Assembly (NCBI GenBank): GCA_934095825.1
Contig: CAKOKQ010000006.1
Location: forward strand, 46,491 to 110,490
From: an uncultured Bacilli bacterium
GTDB taxonomy: Bacteria > Bacillota_I > Bacilli_A > RF39 > UBA660
Length of the DNA: 64,000 bases
Reading direction: 5' to 3'
A program made the translations under genes and the position numbers. Numbering within the stretch: the first letter of the stretch is position 1; the number at the start of each line of letters is the position of its first letter. A model generated the notes under the pieces. It did no database searches, was not told the origin of the DNA, and worked only from the letters and a program-made list of their open reading frames with translations. Below are positions 62,112 through 64,000 of this stretch, in pieces.

Positions 62112-62402
62112 ATCATAGAGTATATAACTCTATGAAAAGTATCATAGAAAGCCTGTATTTACCTAGGTTTAATAAAAGCTTGACCATAAATTTTGACTAT
62201 AATAAAAATTAATTATTTGACCATTAAATGCTTAGCAAAGCCTCATAAACACGGACTTTATTAAGTAAATATTTGACTAGAAAATTGACTACAATTAACT
62301 TAAAATTATCCTTTAAATTGCCTAAAAACTATGGTATATTTAATATATAAGTTAAAAATAAATGCCTAAAGTTAGCTTTCATAGAGTTATATACTCTATG
62401 AA
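62112..62402 (+). promoter_or_regulatory. Invertible promoter element 9 (predicted ON)
   Basis: Left site 62112-62136 (centre tatataa) and right site 62378-62402 (centre ttatata) pair with one mismatch at the outermost base. The interior is reversed relative to elements 1-4 and 6-8: -35 TTGCCT at 62318-62323, 17-bp spacer, -10 TAATAT at 62341-62346, all on the plus strand and facing the 62499 operon. GTCAAA-type repeats read as TTGACC/TTGACT. The centre is unique. Confidence 0.85.
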
Positions 62403-62410
62403 ACCGAAAT

Positions 62411-62435
62411 TGTGTTATTTTGAGTTCTGAACGCA
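62411..62435 (+). other. Conserved 5'-leader hairpin, copy 3
   Basis: Stem tgtgtt/aacgca (one G-T pair) with the attttgagttctg loop shared with copies 1 and 2. Here it lies on the predicted transcript of an ON element. Confidence 0.45.
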
Positions 62436-62498
62436 CATATTTAGGTAATTATTTCTAAAAAATTGTAAATAATAAAAGTAGTAAAGGTTTTGGTTATA

Positions 62499-63923
62499 AT
62501 GGCAAAGAAAAAGAATAGTGTTTTACTAATAGGCTTAATATTGATATTAGTTTTAGTAATAGGATTAAGTTATGGTTATTATTTATTAAGTAAAGTTCAA
62601 GAAAATAATAATGTGGTAGGAAGTAAATGTTTTAACTTAGAACTAGCAAGTGAAGAAAACAATATTAATTTAAATAATATGTATCCCATAAGTGATGAGG
62701 AAGGCAAAAGTTTAACTCCATATACTTTTACTTTAAAAAATACTTGTGATATGACTGCAAGTTATACTTTAAGTATGGAAATGTTAGAAGGTACTACTTT
62801 AAATAGTAAATATGTTGATGTAATGGTTAATAATGGTGAAATAAAATTGTTAACTAGTTATGATGAGGCAAATACTGTTCTAACAGGAAGTACGGAATCA
62901 AGAATATTAGATAGAGGTTTATTAGCATCAAATACTTCTAAAGATTATAGTATTAGATTTTGGATGGATAAAGATGTTGAAGATTCTGCTTCTATGAATA
63001 AGGTGTTTCAATCTAAGATAATAGTAGATTCAACTCCAATTAACTATGATGATCAAATAGTATATGATTTTGATTATACAGGAGGAGAACAAACTTTTAT
63101 TGCTCCAGTTTCTGGGACTTATAGATTAGAAACATGGGGAGCCCAAGGTGGTGGACATGTTTCGGTTGGTGGTTATGGTGGTTATTCACTTGGAAATATA
63201 TTCTTTTCAAAAGAATCAAATCTATTTATTAATGTTGGTGGTCAAGGAACCAGTAGTTCGTCTGAAAATCAATTGGGTGGCTATAATGGTGGTGGTTCAG
63301 GTTCAGTGCAAAATAGTTATAAAAATCTAAGATATTTTTCTTCTGGCGGTGGTGCAACACATATTGCTACAAAGTCCGGCTTGCTTGTTGCTTTAGAAGA
63401 CAGTAAAAATACTATTTTAGAAGTATCTGGTGGAGGCGGTGGAGCATTTTATAGTACAGAAGGAGATAATTTAAATGGTGGCGCTGGTGGTGGCTTTTTT
63501 GGATCAAGTGGTGCCCAAGCAAAAGAAGGGTGGGGAACCTATGGTAAAGGTGGTACTCAATCAGCTGGTGGTTATTCTATTTGTGATGAAATAACTTGTA
63601 AGTTAGATTACGCGACTAATGAACATGACGCTGTTGGCTCTTTTGGAACTGGTGGATCTAGAGGAATTGTCTCTTCTGGCGGTGGTGCTGGTTGGTATGG
63701 CGGTGGTGGTTCTCATCATATACAATCAGCAGGTGGAGGTTCAGGATATATAGGTAATTCACTTTTAACTAACAAAGTTATGTATTGCTATAACTGTGAA
63801 GAATCTAATGAAGAAAGTACTAAAACCATATCTACCACTTGCAGTGAAGAAATGCCAACTAGTTACTGTGCTAAAAAAGGTAATGGCTATGCTAGAATAA
63901 CTTTAGTAAGTATAGATGAATAG
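62499..63923 (+). CDS. Exported CalY-like plus glycine-rich domain protein (predicted expressed)
   Basis: This 474-residue protein has an N-terminal ~180 residues (signal LIGLILILVLVIGLSYGYYL and CalY-like domain) close to 25351, while the rest matches 21397: YDFDYTGGEQTFIAPVSGTY, TWGAQGGG, a glycine-rich ALK-type domain, and a nearly identical Cys-containing end (MYCYNCEES, TTCSEE). It is therefore a hybrid of the two other loci. ATG 62499 follows gtaaagg. It is the first gene behind element 9, which faces it; the next gene starts 10 bases after its stop. Confidence 0.78.
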   Translation: MAKKKNSVLLIGLILILVLVIGLSYGYYLLSKVQENNNVVGSKCFNLELASEENNINLNNMYPISDEEGKSLTPYTFTLKNTCDMTASYTLSMEMLEGTTLNSKYVDVMVNNGEIKLLTSYDEANTVLTGSTESRILDRGLLASNTSKDYSIRFWMDKDVEDSASMNKVFQSKIIVDSTPINYDDQIVYDFDYTGGEQTFIAPVSGTYRLETWGAQGGGHVSVGGYGGYSLGNIFFSKESNLFINVGGQGTSSSSENQLGGYNGGGSGSVQNSYKNLRYFSSGGGATHIATKSGLLVALEDSKNTILEVSGGGGGAFYSTEGDNLNGGAGGGFFGSSGAQAKEGWGTYGKGGTQSAGGYSICDEITCKLDYATNEHDAVGSFGTGGSRGIVSSGGGAGWYGGGGSHHIQSAGGGSGYIGNSLLTNKVMYCYNCEESNEESTKTISTTCSEEMPTSYCAKKGNGYARITLVSIDE

Positions 63924-63933
63924 GGGATAATTG

Positions 63934-64000
63934 ATGAAAAAGAAAATAATATTACCAGTATTAACTATTCTGAGTATAGCTTTAATACTGGTAGGAACAT
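63934..64000 (+). CDS. Start of CalY/TasA-like surface protein, cut by window
   Basis: Only 22 codons are visible: MKKKIILPVLTILSIALILV and on, a signal segment that differs from the start of the 22859 protein at few positions. The preceding spacer aggggataattg is the same as before 22859, so this operon repeats the glycine-rich then lectin-like order of the element 3 operon. The rest lies beyond the window. Confidence 0.7.
   Translation, partial: MKKKIILPVLTILSIALILVGT

Noticed and set aside
1..64000. Mycoplasma-type genetic code (TGA as Trp), given the AT richness and Mollicutes-like phase variation.
   Set aside because: Trp codons are TGG throughout, and TGA ends the 17515 frame exactly at a gene junction.

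Overview
The window is AT-rich Gram-positive (Bacillota/Bacilli-like) chromosome. The genes use the standard bacterial code, with Trp encoded by TGG and TGA used as a stop. Wall-synthesis ligases (MurF, Ddl), FtsY/YlxM, a Gram-positive-type SufB and a SpoIVFA/SpoIVFB-like pair point to a low-GC Firmicute. An uncultured gut lineage of the RF39/Mollicutes-neighbour kind is a guess from style, not from a marker gene. I saw no rRNA, tRNA, CRISPR array, transposase or recombinase gene.

Layout. 0-12.3 kb is mostly housekeeping: a transglutaminase-like gene cut by the window edge, an alpha/beta hydrolase-murF-ddl run, a small prepilin, a gluzincin-like protease, ftsY-fhs-ylxM, a PAP2 phosphatase, and an SDR overlapping a PLP lyase. 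12.5-37 kb is a surface-protein region in which blocks of one to three paralogous exported or membrane-anchored proteins each sit behind a ~290-bp invertible promoter. 37-44 kb returns to ordinary genes (sufB, ssb, HD/Nudix-like, DUF488). 44-57 kb holds two very large prepilin-like proteins with Ig-like repeats, more anchored lectin-like proteins and two further invertible promoters. 57-62 kb has three unrecognised helical-protein genes and an Asn-rich membrane protein. The last 2 kb is a ninth invertible promoter with its surface operon.

The central discovery is the set of nine elements at 12584, 14467, 18938, 24964, 28763, 34161, 48821, 50491 and 62112. Each is 277-291 bp and bounded by two 25-bp sites of form ttcatagag-N7-ctctatgaa in inverted orientation. 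The 7-bp centre of the left site is the exact reverse complement of the centre of its own right site, but differs between most elements, as expected for the crossover region of a tyrosine recombinase. Each element carries one promoter-like block (weak -35, 17-bp spacer, -10 TATACT/TAATAT/TATTAT) close to one end. In seven elements it points away from the downstream surface genes (predicted OFF). In two (28763-29039 and 62112-62402) the interior is flipped and it points into them (predicted ON). This looks like a multi-locus phase-variation system run by a recombinase encoded elsewhere, similar in principle to the Mycoplasma penetrans P35 invertible promoters.

The controlled proteins are built from interchangeable parts. 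The two N-termini are a basic tail plus one membrane helix, and a CalY/TasA-like signal plus beta domain. The C-terminal modules are GLUG-like beta-helix repeats, C-type-lectin-like domains and a glycine-rich ALK-type domain. Together they would let a population display different surface proteins on different cells.
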